Positions 32,962-44,816 of a DNA stretch of 64,000 nt are shown here, in pieces. A program made the position numbers and the translations under genes. A model generated the notes under the pieces. It made no database searches. It saw only the letters and a list, made by a program, of their open reading frames with translations, and was not told the origin of the DNA. Origin of the DNA: Ramazzottius varieornatus (Eukaryota; Tardigrada; Eutardigrada; Parachela; Ramazzottiidae); the NCBI GenBank assembly GCA_001949185.1, contig BDGG01000002.1:3019317-3083316 (forward strand), written 5' to 3'. How positions within the stretch are numbered: position 1 is the first letter of the stretch; each line of letters starts with the position of its first letter.

Positions 32962-33888
32962 CCAGAGTGTCTCTCCTTAGCATCCCACACTATTTAAATA
33001 GTCACCCAGCTCTTCTACGACGACAGAACACTGGCCAGGTTGGATGGTATCGCTACAAGTGGCCAGGATGATGGCTTGTCCGGGTCTGATGACGACCGCT
33101 CCTCCTTACTTGAACCTACGGTTTTCGTAAGGAAGACAAAGAACATCGGAAGGAAGATGCACGAGAAAATTCAAAGACGAGAGAACTTTGTACTAATAAG
33201 TTCCAAAGACCAGACTGCGAAACTTCATTTTTCAGCCCCCTGATGCGAAAGGGCTGATCATACCACTATGTGGTAGCGCCGGGCGAACCCGCGCCAGAAT
33301 TGATATGTACACCCGGACAAGATGCCTCGGGCACTGCATGATCGATGTAGCACGACAGACGGGCATTCCATACGCTCCTTAATACTGCGACTGGAATGAC
33401 AGCTTTACGGGCATACTATATTGAAATTACAAAATATCGTCCTAATAATTCAAATAATTTGAATTGCTGTCGAAAGCTGGATTCCGATTAATTGTAATCG
33501 TCAGTTCAGTAACGGCGAACTACCGGCAATTCGAATTACGGCTAATAGAACGATTTCGATTAATCCTAATTGTAATTCACACTGCAAAAGTTGTATCGGA
33601 ACAACACTGTCTCACTGCAAAATCTCCCTAAAAAGTGAGAAGACTAGCAGTATTCAGAATGAAAACTGAAGACGATGGTTTTACTCGCAAGGATAAGAAG
33701 CTCTGAGTTCCGAATTAACTCTTCATTAATACGACGATTTCAAACGGATTAACTCACAAAAGACCGAAAAGTCATTTTCGAGCTCTACAATCCCCACCGA
33801 TTTCGAAAAGCTGGCTCGGAAGATCATTGATAAACTAACATGTCAGAGTGCAACATAGTCGAATGGTATACAGATGAAATTTTTGTGT

Positions 33889-34822
33889 TTACTGGAGGAA
33901 GTCGAGCGTGGCAGCAGGACAAGACTGTTGATCAACGGGAAGGAACCTTCTGACGTCGACGTTGTTTTGCAGCAGGATGCGGTCCACCTCAGCCCTAACA
34001 TCTGCCGTGTATCCTTCCGCTGTGCGGCTCAACAACCACGCGGAAACTAAAAAACAGTCATTCATCACGTCTGCACGTGGTCCACGTGGAACTGATGCTT
34101 CGCACCAGAGATAAAGAAAATTTCTCACCAAATCGTAAGTTTAACCCCGGTGCATCCCGACATGAGTACGCCTAGAAGTGCAGAAAACCAAGAGGAAAAT
34201 AATAAACAATTCACAACGTGTATTAGTCAAGTGCCGGGAACCATGAACTAACCACGCTGAAGTTTTCGTAGTCGGTTCTCAAGATCCATAGCTCTGCTTC
34301 GGCACCTTGTTCAGGGAAGACTACGTGTAGTTTGCCTGGTTCTTCCGGGTTCTGGATACTGGCGATCCCAAGAATGTCTTTGGCTTCTCCGTTATTACTG
34401 CAACAGTATATCGGGTGAATCTGTCGCACCATAGCTATTGAATGAGTTTGGAGTGCGCGAACCTGTTGATTCCTTTGTTGTTCACTTGAACGGTACCATC
34501 AGGGAGAGGGCTGTATTCGGCTGTGACGCATTTCAGACCAATCTCGAAAGCAGCAAAGTAGCGGTACTGTTCATACCATTTGCCCACATACTAAAATGAA
34601 CAGAGACCATTTTATTTTTTCGTTACAATTTATGTTTTACCCGAGGTTTCGGCCGCTGACAGTTCAGGAGCTTCGATACAGACAGACCTGAGAAACATCG
34701 AAGTCACTCATAGCGGCAGCCTGTTGACGGTCGCAGCGACCCGGAAGGAGGACTTGTCCTTGGACTGTATGGCTCAACACCACCAGGGCAGCCACGATCA
34801 AACTCACAAGTTTCAGATCCAT
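33889..34822 (-). CDS. Lipocalin (apolipoprotein-D-like), copy 1, intact
   Basis: Secreted small-hydrophobic-ligand carrier. Exons (minus) 34688-34822, 34463-34590, 34253-34397, 34129-34171 and 33889-34046 join in phase to 202 aa. Signal peptide MDLKLVSLIVAALVVLSHTV. Lipocalin signature 1 is YVGKWYEQYRYF (G-x-W); signature 2/3 region ELWILRTDYENFSVAYSCRD; C-terminal helix SAWLLSRTAEGYTADVRAEV and the final Cys as in ApoD (QQSCPAATL). The short fourth exon carrying AYSC is shared by all copies of the cluster. Ligand unknown. Confidence 0.9.
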
Positions 34823-36337
34823 CGTTGCGAAGTTTGGAGATGGCTTCAGACGGAGAGAATGAAAACTCGATGGACTAACTGGCTGTCAGAATATCGGAAA
34901 TTGGTAATCACCGATTGATTGTCAGTGTTCTTCACGGATTAAGTACTGAGCAACGCAGATGAATCTACCTATGCATAGCTGTTCTTGGCAAGCTTGCCGT
35001 TCTTGTAGATAGGTTGCATTGTTCTTGCCGAACCAGGTAGTGCATATCAGCAAACTTTGCCTCGATGATGAGAAAACCTGGTGACTTTCCCGAAACTTCA
35101 ACCGATGAGTAACAATACGGGACTCTGACTGCGCGGCTTTATGATATTGCATTTCGTATCCCCGTAAACCTGAACATTGTCCTGTCAAATTTGCTCAAAG
35201 TCGTTTGACCAAGGGCAAAGTAAGTAACTTCTTGCGGTATCATGCATTGGGTTCATAAAATACTTGAAAAATGTTGAAAACCGACAAAAAAAAGAGGCTA
35301 GCCGTTGAGAGCGTGCCATGAGAGCGTAAGGCACGCCCCTGCCGTCTAAACGGGAAGTTCTCCGTATAGCACAGGGCCGCAGGTCCAGAAGTACGCTGTA
35401 ACTGTGCTGCACACATTACCAGGGCGCTGTACGCTGCGCTTCGCTGTGCTGTGCTGCACAACTTTCAAGTCTAGTGGCTAAGCAGCTGTGCTGCAGATGC
35501 ACGTTGACCTGGTGCAACTGCGCGGAGCGCCGATGTATTGACGTGGTTTGTAATTTGGTCAGGGAAATCGGTAGTCAGCCTGGAGAACGTTGCCCCAAAG
35601 TACGGCAAAGCTGAGACGGCTGACGTTCGAATGCCCAAAAACTTTAATTTTTGTTAGGTTTCGGTAGGTGCATCTGCGCGGTAGTCTGGCTTTCTGCTGT
35701 ATGCTGTGCTGTGCCGCACAGATTTCTTCAGTTCACGCGCTGCAGCTGTGCTGCAGCACAGTAAAGCTGCAGTGCAGCGCATGCGGCCAGATTCCGTGCT
35801 CTAGTTCTCCGTATGTTGATCAGTGTGGGATAATACACACATAAAGTTGCTACCACCAGATGAAAGTTCGACTGTAGCTAAAATGAATTGCAACGTCACT
35901 GATAAGCGAAGCAACTGATCACAACTTTGAATAGTTGAGCAGCCACCATGCTCCCCAATGTTAGCGAACCGTAACTTCGATTACGCTATTTTCCGAAAAT
36001 AAGGGGAGCACCCGAAAGCAAAATGTAGTTACACGTTACGAAAGGGGCGGAGCAAGGCCGTAGCTACAGTTGCAAAGTGAACCGGGGTGGCAACTGAATC
36101 TCTGTAATATCGACACCGGCCTGTTGATGCGCATAATAATCGTTCATCGTTCCACAATAAGGAAGACTGATATCTGATTTAAATGAGTGCAAAAGCTTCA
36201 CTTCCTCGGGCAGATTAATTCCGTAAAATGTTACGCTTATACCCGGTGTACGTATTGATACAAACACACGCATGTATCAAACTTCTGCCCGGATACCGAA
36301 ATGATGGAGCTCTAGAGTAACAGTCCTTGATGCTTGC
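34823..36337. other. Spacer with GCTGTGCTGCA-rich tract
   Basis: No gene supported. 35300-35480 and 35690-35800 are enriched in facing GCTGTGCTGCAC / GCAGCACAG motifs. A minus open frame at 36064-36273 (MRVFVSIRTPGISVTFYG) has no recognised domain. Confidence 0.45.
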
Positions 36338-36538
36338 ACGCACGACGCGAAATTATGGGGCCAGTAAAAATTATGGGACCAGGCCTTTTCGCTACGGCGG
36401 TACGGAACGACGTACGTACGCGACTGATTCACAGCAATACACTTTTGGACACTTTTCTACGTTTGAATTTGATTTTTGCCGTCTTTCCTTTCGGAGATGC
36501 ATCCGTCCTAACGCCATAATTTCCCGTCGTGCGTGTAC
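36338..36538. repeat. MITE, GGGAAATTATGG family, copy 2
   Basis: Ends GCACGACGCGAAATTATGG and CCATAATTTCCCGTCGTGC are inverted. Inside are CAGGCCTTTTCGCTACGG and CGACGTACGTACGCGACTGA as in copies 1 and 3. Confidence 0.78.
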
Positions 36539-36586
36539 GAGTAGTGAAAATATGGCGTTAGGACGGATGCATCTCCGAAAGGAAAG
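36483..36586. repeat. Perfect 35-bp inverted repeat overlapping the MITE edge
   Basis: 36483-36517 (starting CTTTCCTTTCGGAGATGCAT) is repeated exactly and inverted at 36552-36586, with a 34-nt spacer. It straddles the right end of the MITE and stops 19 bp short of the lipocalin stop codon. Confidence 0.9.
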
Positions 36587-37689
36587 AGGTCGCTTTGCGA
36601 GTTCATTAGTGGCCTTCCCCTTCCTCGAACCTCACCGCCTGGGGTTCTGCTAGAATTTGTGGGCAGGACGTCCGATCAACGTACTCGAAAGGTTCTTTCA
36701 AGATGTTGTTCATCCTCAAAACTCGTTCGATAGCTTCTGTAGACTGGTAACTGAAACCCTCCGGTTGCCGGCTCAGCAGCCACGAAGAAACTGAAATCGA
36801 AAAAACTAGTGCAAAATTCTCAATGTACGCGTGACTGCGATGTACTGTTTCTCATAATGTTATTGTCCTAGAGTAAAGCCAGAACTTTTGCAGGGCGATC
36901 GCGAATATACTGGTATGTTTGCTTACCTAGACGGAAAGGTCCAACGTTAGTGCACGAGTACGCCTGTTGGAGAAAAGAAATTGTGACAAAGAAAACAATT
37001 AGAGACGACGTTTACTATGGTGTCCACTTGCCACTGCGTAATCAGTGTAGTCCGTCGCCACTATCCAAAGAGACCTCGGCGGGCCGGTGCCTACAGATTG
37101 TCGGAAAGTCTGACTCTGAGATAAGAAGCGGTTCGTGTCCTACGCTGTACATCGATACCTGGGAATTCAACGTTGAGCTTCGCCTGTTCGGCCGGATCCG
37201 GAGCATAAGCACGACCGATTACCGTGGCTGCTTCCCCAGATAAAAAAGTCAAAATAGTAAGACACTAGAAGTGGATTCGATACACTACCGATTATTACTG
37301 GTGTCTAACATCCATCAGCGGTGTCTTGAAAATCTGGCAGGTCTACAACTTGTGTATTCTGCTCTCAGTGTCTTACTAGGACGTTTCAGTTGTACTGCGG
37401 GAATACGGCGAGAGACTGATTCGTGTATCCTCACAGGCGCCCTAAGTATGCGTTACATAGCATTACCGGGATGTTTTATGTCTGCTAAGAGCCAATTCGA
37501 ACCCCACTGCGGGTATCTTACCGTTGCACTTTATGATTCTGACCACGATATTGAGCAAGAATTATTAAATTAAAAACTGAGCCAGAAAAGCGCTGTTTGA
37601 AATGTCTTCAGAAACGAAAGAATAGAGAACAAAAGAAAAGACGGTTCCGTACAAGCTCAACACCGAAAAAGAAGAATTTAATTGTCATT

Positions 37690-38423
37690 GTACAAATACT
37701 TCTTAATGGTTTCCATTTTGTAGTCTATGTCAGACTCGAGGAAGCGGAAATACTTTCCACGTTGATGGCGGCGCTTGTCTGGAACGACCTCGTCTAGGGC
37801 GATACGGAGTCTGAAATAAAAATATCACCAAACACGACCTACGCAAAATGGAAGACACAGTGTTGGGGCACAGTTTACCTGTTGAGGACAGCGGTGACAC
37901 CTTCGTTCTTTTCCTCATTAAAGAAAGCAAATCGGCACTTAGAGCGCTAGAGTCTTGCGATTGTTCTTGCCGAAGACTGTCTATGAAACTCGACAGTCCA
38001 GCACCAGTACTCAGGCCTTCTACGTACTTCCGTAGCTTACCCCCATTAAAGTCTGTAATGTGTAATGAATTAAGAGCGACGGGGTAAAGTGACGAAAGTT
38101 GGATTTTCGAAAGGTTCGTCTGATGCAAAATACACTTTTCCAACTTTTGAATCTTTGGATAGCACTACTAGTCCACTGATGTTAGACGGTACGTACTTCG
38201 TTTCAGGCTCTTCCCGTATCGGTATAGTTGGGAGCGTGAAAACTGACGATCTTCCTCCTGTGACATTGCAAATGGGAAATTCCGTCGAATTCGCTCGTGC
38301 TACTGTAAATAAAACAAACACATAGGTGGCTCCGGATACTTCGCTGCGGTTGGTTTTTTTCTGTACGGATGAAAATGTGGAGGCACCCAACCGCTGTGAG
38401 GCTAAGTGGCAATAATGGTGCAA
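37690..38423 (-). pseudogene. Unrecognised gene remnant inside the split lipocalin
   Basis: Not recognised. Three minus-strand blocks look protein-like: 38423-38095 (GLVVLSKDSKVGKVYFASDE), 38092-about 37845 (NSLHITDFNGGKLRKYVEGL), and, after a TTTCAG acceptor, 37814-37690 (LRIALDEVVPDKRRHQRGKY to YLYNDN-stop). The first and second are contiguous in DNA but in different frames with no intron signal between them, which suggests a frameshift. It could be a host gene fragment carried in with the insertion. Confidence 0.35.
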
Positions 38424-39181
38424 AAAATACGAAAATTGTGTACCGTCACCGCGCGTGTCAGTTTTCCCAAGACGCTAGAAATTTTATTTATTGAGATATA
38501 TTACTAAATTTTTTTATCCACGTTCAATGAGCGGAATATCGGACTCTAAAACTGAAACTGATTCGAAAAAGGACAATTTACGCCAGAAGTTTACATTTGT
38601 AGTTTACGTCAACCACAAGACCGTTTGTGTTTACGGGTGTCCCCAGTAACCACAATGCGAACACGTCCGTGTTTCAGTAAACTTCTTCCACACCGTCCGT
38701 GGAAAAATTTTACCCTTTTGTTCGAACTCTTCCCCCACCCGCCCGCCGCTACTTTCTGTATTCGCATTTTCCACATACAAACGTATCTCGTTCCTTCCGT
38801 CACCGTTTTGTTCGCTCGATTTCATTACAAATGAGGGGGTTCAGCGCGATGGACGTAAGGAATGGCTACCTGTTGAGTGAAGGCTGGATTGGCTACCTGA
38901 CGACAGTCCGCGCGTTGCGCTACCTCAACGTATCCCAACTCGTTGCGTGTTCGTTATTACAGGGTCTAGGTCAGACGTAAAACCCAAAGTCCAGTGTGTC
39001 AGCGGTGTGTGTGACACACCATGTTATGCTGTACTACCAACATTACAATCAATCTGCCGAACAGAGCTGGGCTGGTGTATAAAGCGCCATCAGAGGTAAC
39101 GTACACGATCTCTAGTGACGCACGTTTCCATTCTTGTTGGCTGGAGGGATGCGCTACTGTAGGGAGTCATGTTGTAATGTA

Positions 39182-39324
39182 CTGTAATGCTTCTAGAACT
39201 TCGCGAATCACGTGATCATACGCGTACGGTTGAACCCCGGTCCGAAAATTTTGCCCTACCAGCCTCCTAAGGGATGTTTCGTGCGTATGATGACGTGCTT
39301 CGCGAAGTTCAAGAAGCATTACAG
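39182..39324. repeat. 143-bp MITE with about 45-bp terminal inverted repeats
   Basis: Starts CTGTAATGCTTCTAGAACTT and ends, inverted, CTGTAATGCTTCTTGAACTT, both continuing CGCGAA and CACGT; flanked by TA on both sides. Confidence 0.8.
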
Positions 39325-40334
39325 TAATGTTGAAATAATTGATTCAAAACAGTTGTAAAAAGATTTATTTTCCGCGCGCGCGCGTGAGTTTTTGGGAATC
39401 CTGATGACGGTACCAAAGTCCATTATCACTTAATAATGTACGGTGACGGTACACAATTTCCCTGTTTTTAGCAACCTAAGGCATGAACCGCCATTTCTGA
39501 CCTTCGAATCCCGGTGTGGTTTACTTGGACGCTATCTCCATCCGGCAATAAAGTATATTCCGCCGTTACACAAATTAGCCCCAGTTCCGCTTGCATGTAG
39601 TAACGCTGCTGTTCGTACCAGCGTCCCACATACTGCGCACGCAGAAAGAGTGTGAAGAATATACACGATCCTCCGATATTGTACATCTCAAACCTTGGCA
39701 AGGTGTCGTACCTGACTGAGTGCGGAATCCTTTTTAGCGGTGGCTTTCTCCGCCGCAGATTCCGATCAGAAATACCATGGCGGCAATTACTGGAGCGATA
39801 CTGTTGCTGGCAGACACCATGGTGCACAAATGATAAACCACTTATATGTTAGATAGAAGTAAGGGCCAGGCTAATAATTCCCCCCAAGCTGGCTGAAGAC
39901 CGTTGGAAAAATACCAACGATCAGTGTGAACTTATGCAAAATTTTCCGCACCTGTAAAAGCGGTGTACGGTCCAGTATTAGTAACTGGTTAGTCTGATAC
40001 GGTATCTGGTTACCGTTAATCAAACGTTCATCTGCACCCTATCTGACAGAGTCTGGTCTCCGCGGCCATTATGCCGCTATGATCGTCCAGATAAGCTGTC
40101 CGTTTCGCGGACTTTTGCAGTATACATAGAATTTTTTTTGCCCTCTGGGTGCACATCGGAACTGAGCACTCCCGGGACTCCCCAGTTAGAGGCGCGCTAT
40201 TTCGGTGTTGAACAACGTATAGTGGAAGAAAACAATTGCGCGCAGCGTTCTGGGAAAGTAATGTATGATGATTATCAGAAATCCCACTGTGTGACCGGGA
40301 GACACGAAGAAGCGCCCAGAATCCATTCACAACA

Positions 40335-41435
40335 TCAAGGATTTTCTAACTCGGCCAGCTGCGTCACCTTTTGCGGGCAGGCAGTTTGATCCACGTGTTC
40401 AAACGGCTCCTTCAGAATACCATTGCTTCTCAGGACTCGCTCGATGGCTTCCATGGACTGATGACTAAAACCTTTCGGCTGCCGACTAAGCAGCCACGAA
40501 GCCACTGAAACAAAGAAGAGTGAAGTGGTAACCCGCAACCGCGTACGGGTAAGTCACAGAAACATAAAGCGCGATCAATTTTATCGCTTCTCGGTGGCGC
40601 ACAAACGACACTGTGCTACGGATGAAACTGTCGATGGCGCTTTGTTGTGTCACCTAATCGGTAGGGTCCAACATCAGTACACGCGTACGCCTGTTGGTAC
40701 AAGATGGTAACGAATCCAAAAGAAGGGCTTCAACTTCGCAAAACAACTTCGAGACGTATCCATACCACGGCGTAGTCAGTGTAGTCGGTCTCGATGATCC
40801 ACAAGGGTCCCGCTGGTTCACCGCCTGCGGCAATGCAAGGAGAGGGGTAACACGTTACTCGGCGTATTTTAACAAAACCGTCGTACAACGCGGAAAATCG
40901 GTAACCCTTACCCGAAAATTCTATGAGAAGTTTTGCCGGTTGCGCGGGATCAGGAGCGTAACCACGACCGATCACCGTTACCACTTCGCTGGTGCTACTG
41001 TAAGTGAAGCACATCGGTCAGTTTGCTGATAGCTAGACTGTCTCTCGCTCAACTTCTGGAGACATCGAAGCTCTGCGAACCTTTGGACTCCGCTGTTGTT
41101 TACTTGGATGCTATCCTTCCCGGGCATCATGGTGTACTCCGCTATCACACAGACTAAACCAAGTTCCGATGACATGAAGTAGCGCTCCTGCTCGTACCAG
41201 CGTCCCACGTACTGTAAGAATACATGTCTGCGCTCGAGAAAGTAAATGTTTATCTTTTTGTCAGTGCTGCGAGAGTCAGGATTTACGCAGTACGTACCTG
41301 TTCCATCTTGAAGTCCTTTTTCGCGGTAACCTTCTGCTTATCACAGCTCCCGTAAAGCACAATTTGACAATCACACAGCTCGATCAGGATTGCCGCAACC
41401 ATCAGAGTACAGAAAACCTTCCGAGTGGCAGACAT
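40335..41435 (-). CDS. Lipocalin (apolipoprotein-D-like), copy 3, intact
   Basis: Exons (minus) 41298-41435, 41081-41211, 40912-40997, 40766-40824, 40654-40690 and 40335-40504 join in phase to 206 aa. Signal peptide MSATRKVFCTLMVAAILIEL; lipocalin motif YVGRWYEQERYF; VTVIGRGYAPDPAQPAKL; LWIIETDYTDYAV; AYACTDVGPYRL; C-terminal SWLLSRQPKGFSHQSMEAIE and final QTACPQKV. Compared with copy 1 it has one additional intron, between exons 3a and 3b. It is closest to the broken copy 2, so copies 2 and 3 are the younger duplication. Confidence 0.9.
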
Positions 41436-42199
41436 GATTCCGCGTGCCTACTACAACGTACAGTTGGTGAACGGTCGCAGACGATATCACTTTGAATGCC
41501 GCGGCGTAAACTTTTTTACTTTACTACACCAGGGTGCAACACTTTAAAAAAATACATGCAAAGAACCACCAATACCCAGAAACACTGTAGTGCTGCTGAG
41601 CCGCGCGTTGCCGGGACCAGAAACGCATAATCAAGCTCTTGATTGTGTACGTCAAAGGCGATAGTAGGCTGGGACCAGTGCTTAGCCAGTTGCACCAGGG
41701 AATCCATGCCTTCATTCAAAGACGTGCGAAACAAAAAGGCAAGCACCGCAAGACTCGATTCTGAATACTCCTGTATCCAGTGTCAGCGCCTTGTCGTGTG
41801 GGACAGCCTGTATCATGACAAAGCGAATTTTATGGTAACCTGGTCTCAGATGGACGCGCGGTTCAGCAGCACTACAGTGCCCAGAAAGCTCAAGAAGTCT
41901 AACGTGTTACAACGCTGCAGCCAGCGTGGGGTATTTTTCGGTTTCGATGGTGTTTAGAATATGAGTCCATCATAGCGCCTTGCAGTTGACCATCAGATAA
42001 CGCGGTCGCTTTGTCGTACTTTGTCCGAAGACCATTGAACCTTCTAGACTTAATAGTAATCGCTTTACTCGTGTTTGGATCGCCAGCAAATGCTAAGCCT
42101 TAGACACAAGTTGAAAGATTCGGCAAGAGAGCAGCCAGAGGAGAAAGGATTCAAAAGTATACAAAACAATTACAACAAGCAACTATTTACATTTTGAAT
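41436..42199. other. Spacer between lipocalin cluster and retrotransposon
   Basis: No gene supported; short open frames on both strands overlap and carry no domain. Probably includes the 3' tail of the retrotransposon on minus. Confidence 0.45.
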
Positions 42200-44396
42200 T
42201 CACCATGAGAATTTTCGGAAGTCTAGTCGATCGAGATAGGACCTGAAAGCAGAGAGACTTCGACAGTTTGCAGGAGATGGGCGGAAATTCATATCGTTGA
42301 TCAAGGCAGAGGCTACGTACGCGAAGGTATCAGAAGTTACATTCAAAGTGTCTTTCTCTTTAATTCTTGTAGCCGGCTGGACCCATACTTTTCCTTCCGG
42401 AACTCTTGCGCAAGTCTGGCTCCTGGTATTGGCTCGAGTTGGTGGTTGCTGCACAGGGCTGGATACGTTCAGCAAAAGCCGTCCATCGGGGAACCCATTC
42501 GTCCAAATCTCGAAACCGTTTACCAGCACGGACTTCGCCCTTCTTGTCCACAGATGGTCCCACTTGACTTCCGCCAGATGCTGTCTGTACTGACTGAAGT
42601 CGCCATCGTGCTGTCCTTTGGGTATCTTGCTCAGGCGGATGCTCTTGAGGAAATCTTTTTGAACTTGCTCCAGCTGTCTCTGGTGCTTGTGGTTCGTGGG
42701 GTTCCACACTGAGCAGGCGTATTCAGCAACGAGACGGACTAGGCTCTGGTACAACAGCTGCCTCGCCTCACCAAGCTGCAAGGGAAAGTACGAGCGCATG
42801 ACGTGAAGCCGCTTCCGGCATTTCGCAGTTATTGCGTCGACCTGCGCAGTCCAGTTCAGCTTCCTGTCAAGTACGAGTCCCAAGCACGTCGTTTGGCTCT
42901 CCTTCGGAATCTTCTGGCCGCTGATGGAGTAGTGACCATGGGGGACAGGGCCGCTTCCGGATCTCTTGAAGGATATGCGGATATGCTGCGACTTGCTTGG
43001 GTTCAGGCTCAGCCCAGCTTCTGGGCAGTTCTTAACCAGCTGGTCAACGCTTTCTTGAAAGGCGCTGCAGACCTCAGGCTTGCTGATCACTTGATGGGCT
43101 ACCAGGTCGTCAGCATACTGATACAGCTCGCATTCAACCGACTCGGAGAGCTTGTTGACAGCCACAATGAAGAACAGTGGGTCCAAAACGGAACCTCGCG
43201 GAACGCCTGACCGGACTTCACTGTACTCACTGTAGTAGCCTCCATCGGTTACTCTTTGAGTCCTTCCTCATAGATAGCCGGCCATCAGCGCTAACAGGTC
43301 GCCGGTCATGCCATCATCTTGTAGGCTTCTTACCGGTACTTCATGGGGGACTCTGTCGAACGCCTTGGTGCAGTCTAGGAAAACTGCTTCTACTTCTCGT
43401 CCGACAAGCCTTGCGACCATCGATGGACCATATGGAGCAGGTGCGCTCCTGTGGATTTCTTAGACCTGAAACGACACTGTCTCGTGGCCGACAAACGGTT
43501 CTTCTCTAAAAAGCCCCAAATTCGAACAGCTAAAACTTTCTCGAAAATTTTAGACAAAGGGGATAGAAGGGATGGCGCCACCTTTCTTTGGGACTGATAC
43601 AACATCCGCCTTCTTCCAGGGGGTGGGACACTGCTTGGTGCAGAGGAAAAGGTTGAAGAAACGGGTGAGTGGGTAGACGAGAGCTATGCCAGCTGGTTTG
43701 ACGAGAGCGTTTGTCAGAACAGACGAACCTGCAGCCTTCTTATCAGGGATTTTCCGAAGTACTTCCCACACTTTCGGTCCGGTCACATTCAGACTTGGCA
43801 GGCACTCTTTACATCTGGTAACGGTGAAGGGGACTTGATTGTTGATTGGCCGACAATGTGCTCCACACGCGCCATAATCCTTCACGAAAACGTTAGCTAT
43901 GTACTCTGCTTCATCTTTAGGATGTACCAGGTATTTCTCTCGAACGCCCATTTGTGATTGCCGAAGACTCATGTTGAAGCTCCTGTTTCAGGGTCAATAA
44001 TTTTGGGAATAGGAATGGGAGGAGGCTTTGAGACTTGGAAGACCGCTTGACGTGCTTCCACAGCGCATCTGGACACCTTCTTGACAGAGTGGCGATCTTT
44101 CGAAGATGTTTCGTTCTAGCTGCCTTCAGGAGCCTCTTTGTGTCCCTTGCGCGATCCACCCAGATGTTGTAGTCGGTCAGATCTCTTGTCTTGGTCCATC
44201 TCCGGAAAGCCGCGTCACGTCTCTTAAGACTGTCAATAGTTCGTGGGGAGAGTGATGGTCGGTTACGTCTCGATCCAACTTTCTTCAACCTGAAATTTTC
44301 CTGCGCAATTCCCACCAGTCTAGCTTTGAAGACAACAACGGCCACATCTGAATTACACTGAGCATCGAAAAACGAGGTCCAATCAACATTTGCCAC
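42200..44396 (-). mobile_element. Non-LTR retrotransposon, 5'-truncated and frameshifted reverse transcriptase
   Basis: Jockey/CR1-type pol remnant. From 44396 down: a linker after the endonuclease (RDLTDYNIWVDRARDTKRLL, TKHLRKIATLSRRCPDALW), then RT block VWEVLRKIPDKKAAGSSVLT, PTPWKKADVVSVPKKGG, LSPLSKIFEKVLAVRIWGFL, motif A AVFLDCTKAFDRVPHE (about 43345), GVPRGSVLDPLFFIV, the catalytic box QYADDLVAHQ (near 43110) and the thumb with CSVWNPTNHKHQRQLEQVQK. At least two frame changes and one stop (GYL-stop near 43275) break the frame. No upstream endonuclease domain is visible, so it is 5'-truncated. The largest open piece is 42200-43186. Confidence 0.85.
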
Positions 44397-44816
44397 TTCT
44401 TTACGAAATTTTTGCTGGCTTCCGGTCTCTTCTACGCAGCAAACGCCACGTATGCCGTGAAAATTTGTAAAATTTTTTCCCGGTTCCCCATATATGTCGG
44501 TATACGAGTATGGGCATATGAGAATGCGTCCAAAGTACTTTCTCTCGGAACTGGCTTTCTATAACATCAAATTGTTCGGAATACTGAACTGCACCATAGG
44601 TTCATTTTGCCGCACTTTACCGCGGTAATGAAACCAGAACGATTGGCTGAAAGATTTGAGGATACCACAAAAAAAACACCAGGGTGTTAAGAGCCAGTCT
44701 TAACGGGAGCAACGCGCTCTGATCAGAGACGCGCACCAACGAGCACTTCCGGTGCAATTCGTCTATGCAATGTCGTCATTTGATTAGTTGATTAAAATAA
44801 CTGCGCACATCGCATA
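44397..44816. other. Spacer; copy of a dispersed repeat
   Basis: About 44510-44600 (read inverted) contains TTTGGACGCATTCTCATATG and CCGAACAATTTGATGT, sharing this arrangement with 45140-45225 and 61435-61520. No gene. Confidence 0.5.

Larger units (their letters stand above)
28907..33609 (+). mobile_element. hAT-superfamily DNA transposon with 8-bp target duplication
   Basis: Inverted ends CAGTGTTGTTCCGAT (28907-28921 and, inverted, 33595-33609), with the CAGTG start typical of many hAT elements. Flanking 8-bp direct repeats TCTCACTG (28899-28906 and 33610-33617) are identical, the hallmark of hAT integration. The 4703-bp body holds a hAT transposase gene on + (29449-31433) and a separate multi-exon gene on - (31794-32961). 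The termini are AT-rich and contain repeated TTGGAATTCCAA-like palindromes. Confidence 0.88.
36606..39820 (-). pseudogene. Lipocalin copy 2, broken and split by about 2.2 kb of insertion
   Basis: Pieces in the right order on minus: exon 1 39712-39820 and exon 2 39502-39632 (YVGRWYEQQRYYMQAELGL), then exon 3a 37159-about 37244 (TVIGRAYAPDPAEQAKLNV), exon 3b 37032-37090 (LWIVATDYTDYAV), exon 4 36927-36963 (AYSCTNVGPFRL) and exon 5 36606-36790 (SSWLLSRQPEGFSYQ to stop). Exons 2, 3b and 4 have exactly the lengths of copy 3 (131, 59, 37 nt). Exon 1 is 29 nt shorter than in copy 3 and out of frame, the exon 3a acceptor is gone, and the intron after exon 3b starts with GC (GTG|GCAAGT). Intron 2 is about 2.2 kb against 83 bp in copy 3. 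Confidence 0.75.

Noticed and set aside
36338-36538. tRNA-derived SINE
   Set aside because: No A-box/B-box or cloverleaf found; inverted ends fit a MITE.
42297-43509. Plus-strand proteins in the retrotransposon
   Set aside because: Shadows of the minus-strand reverse transcriptase.
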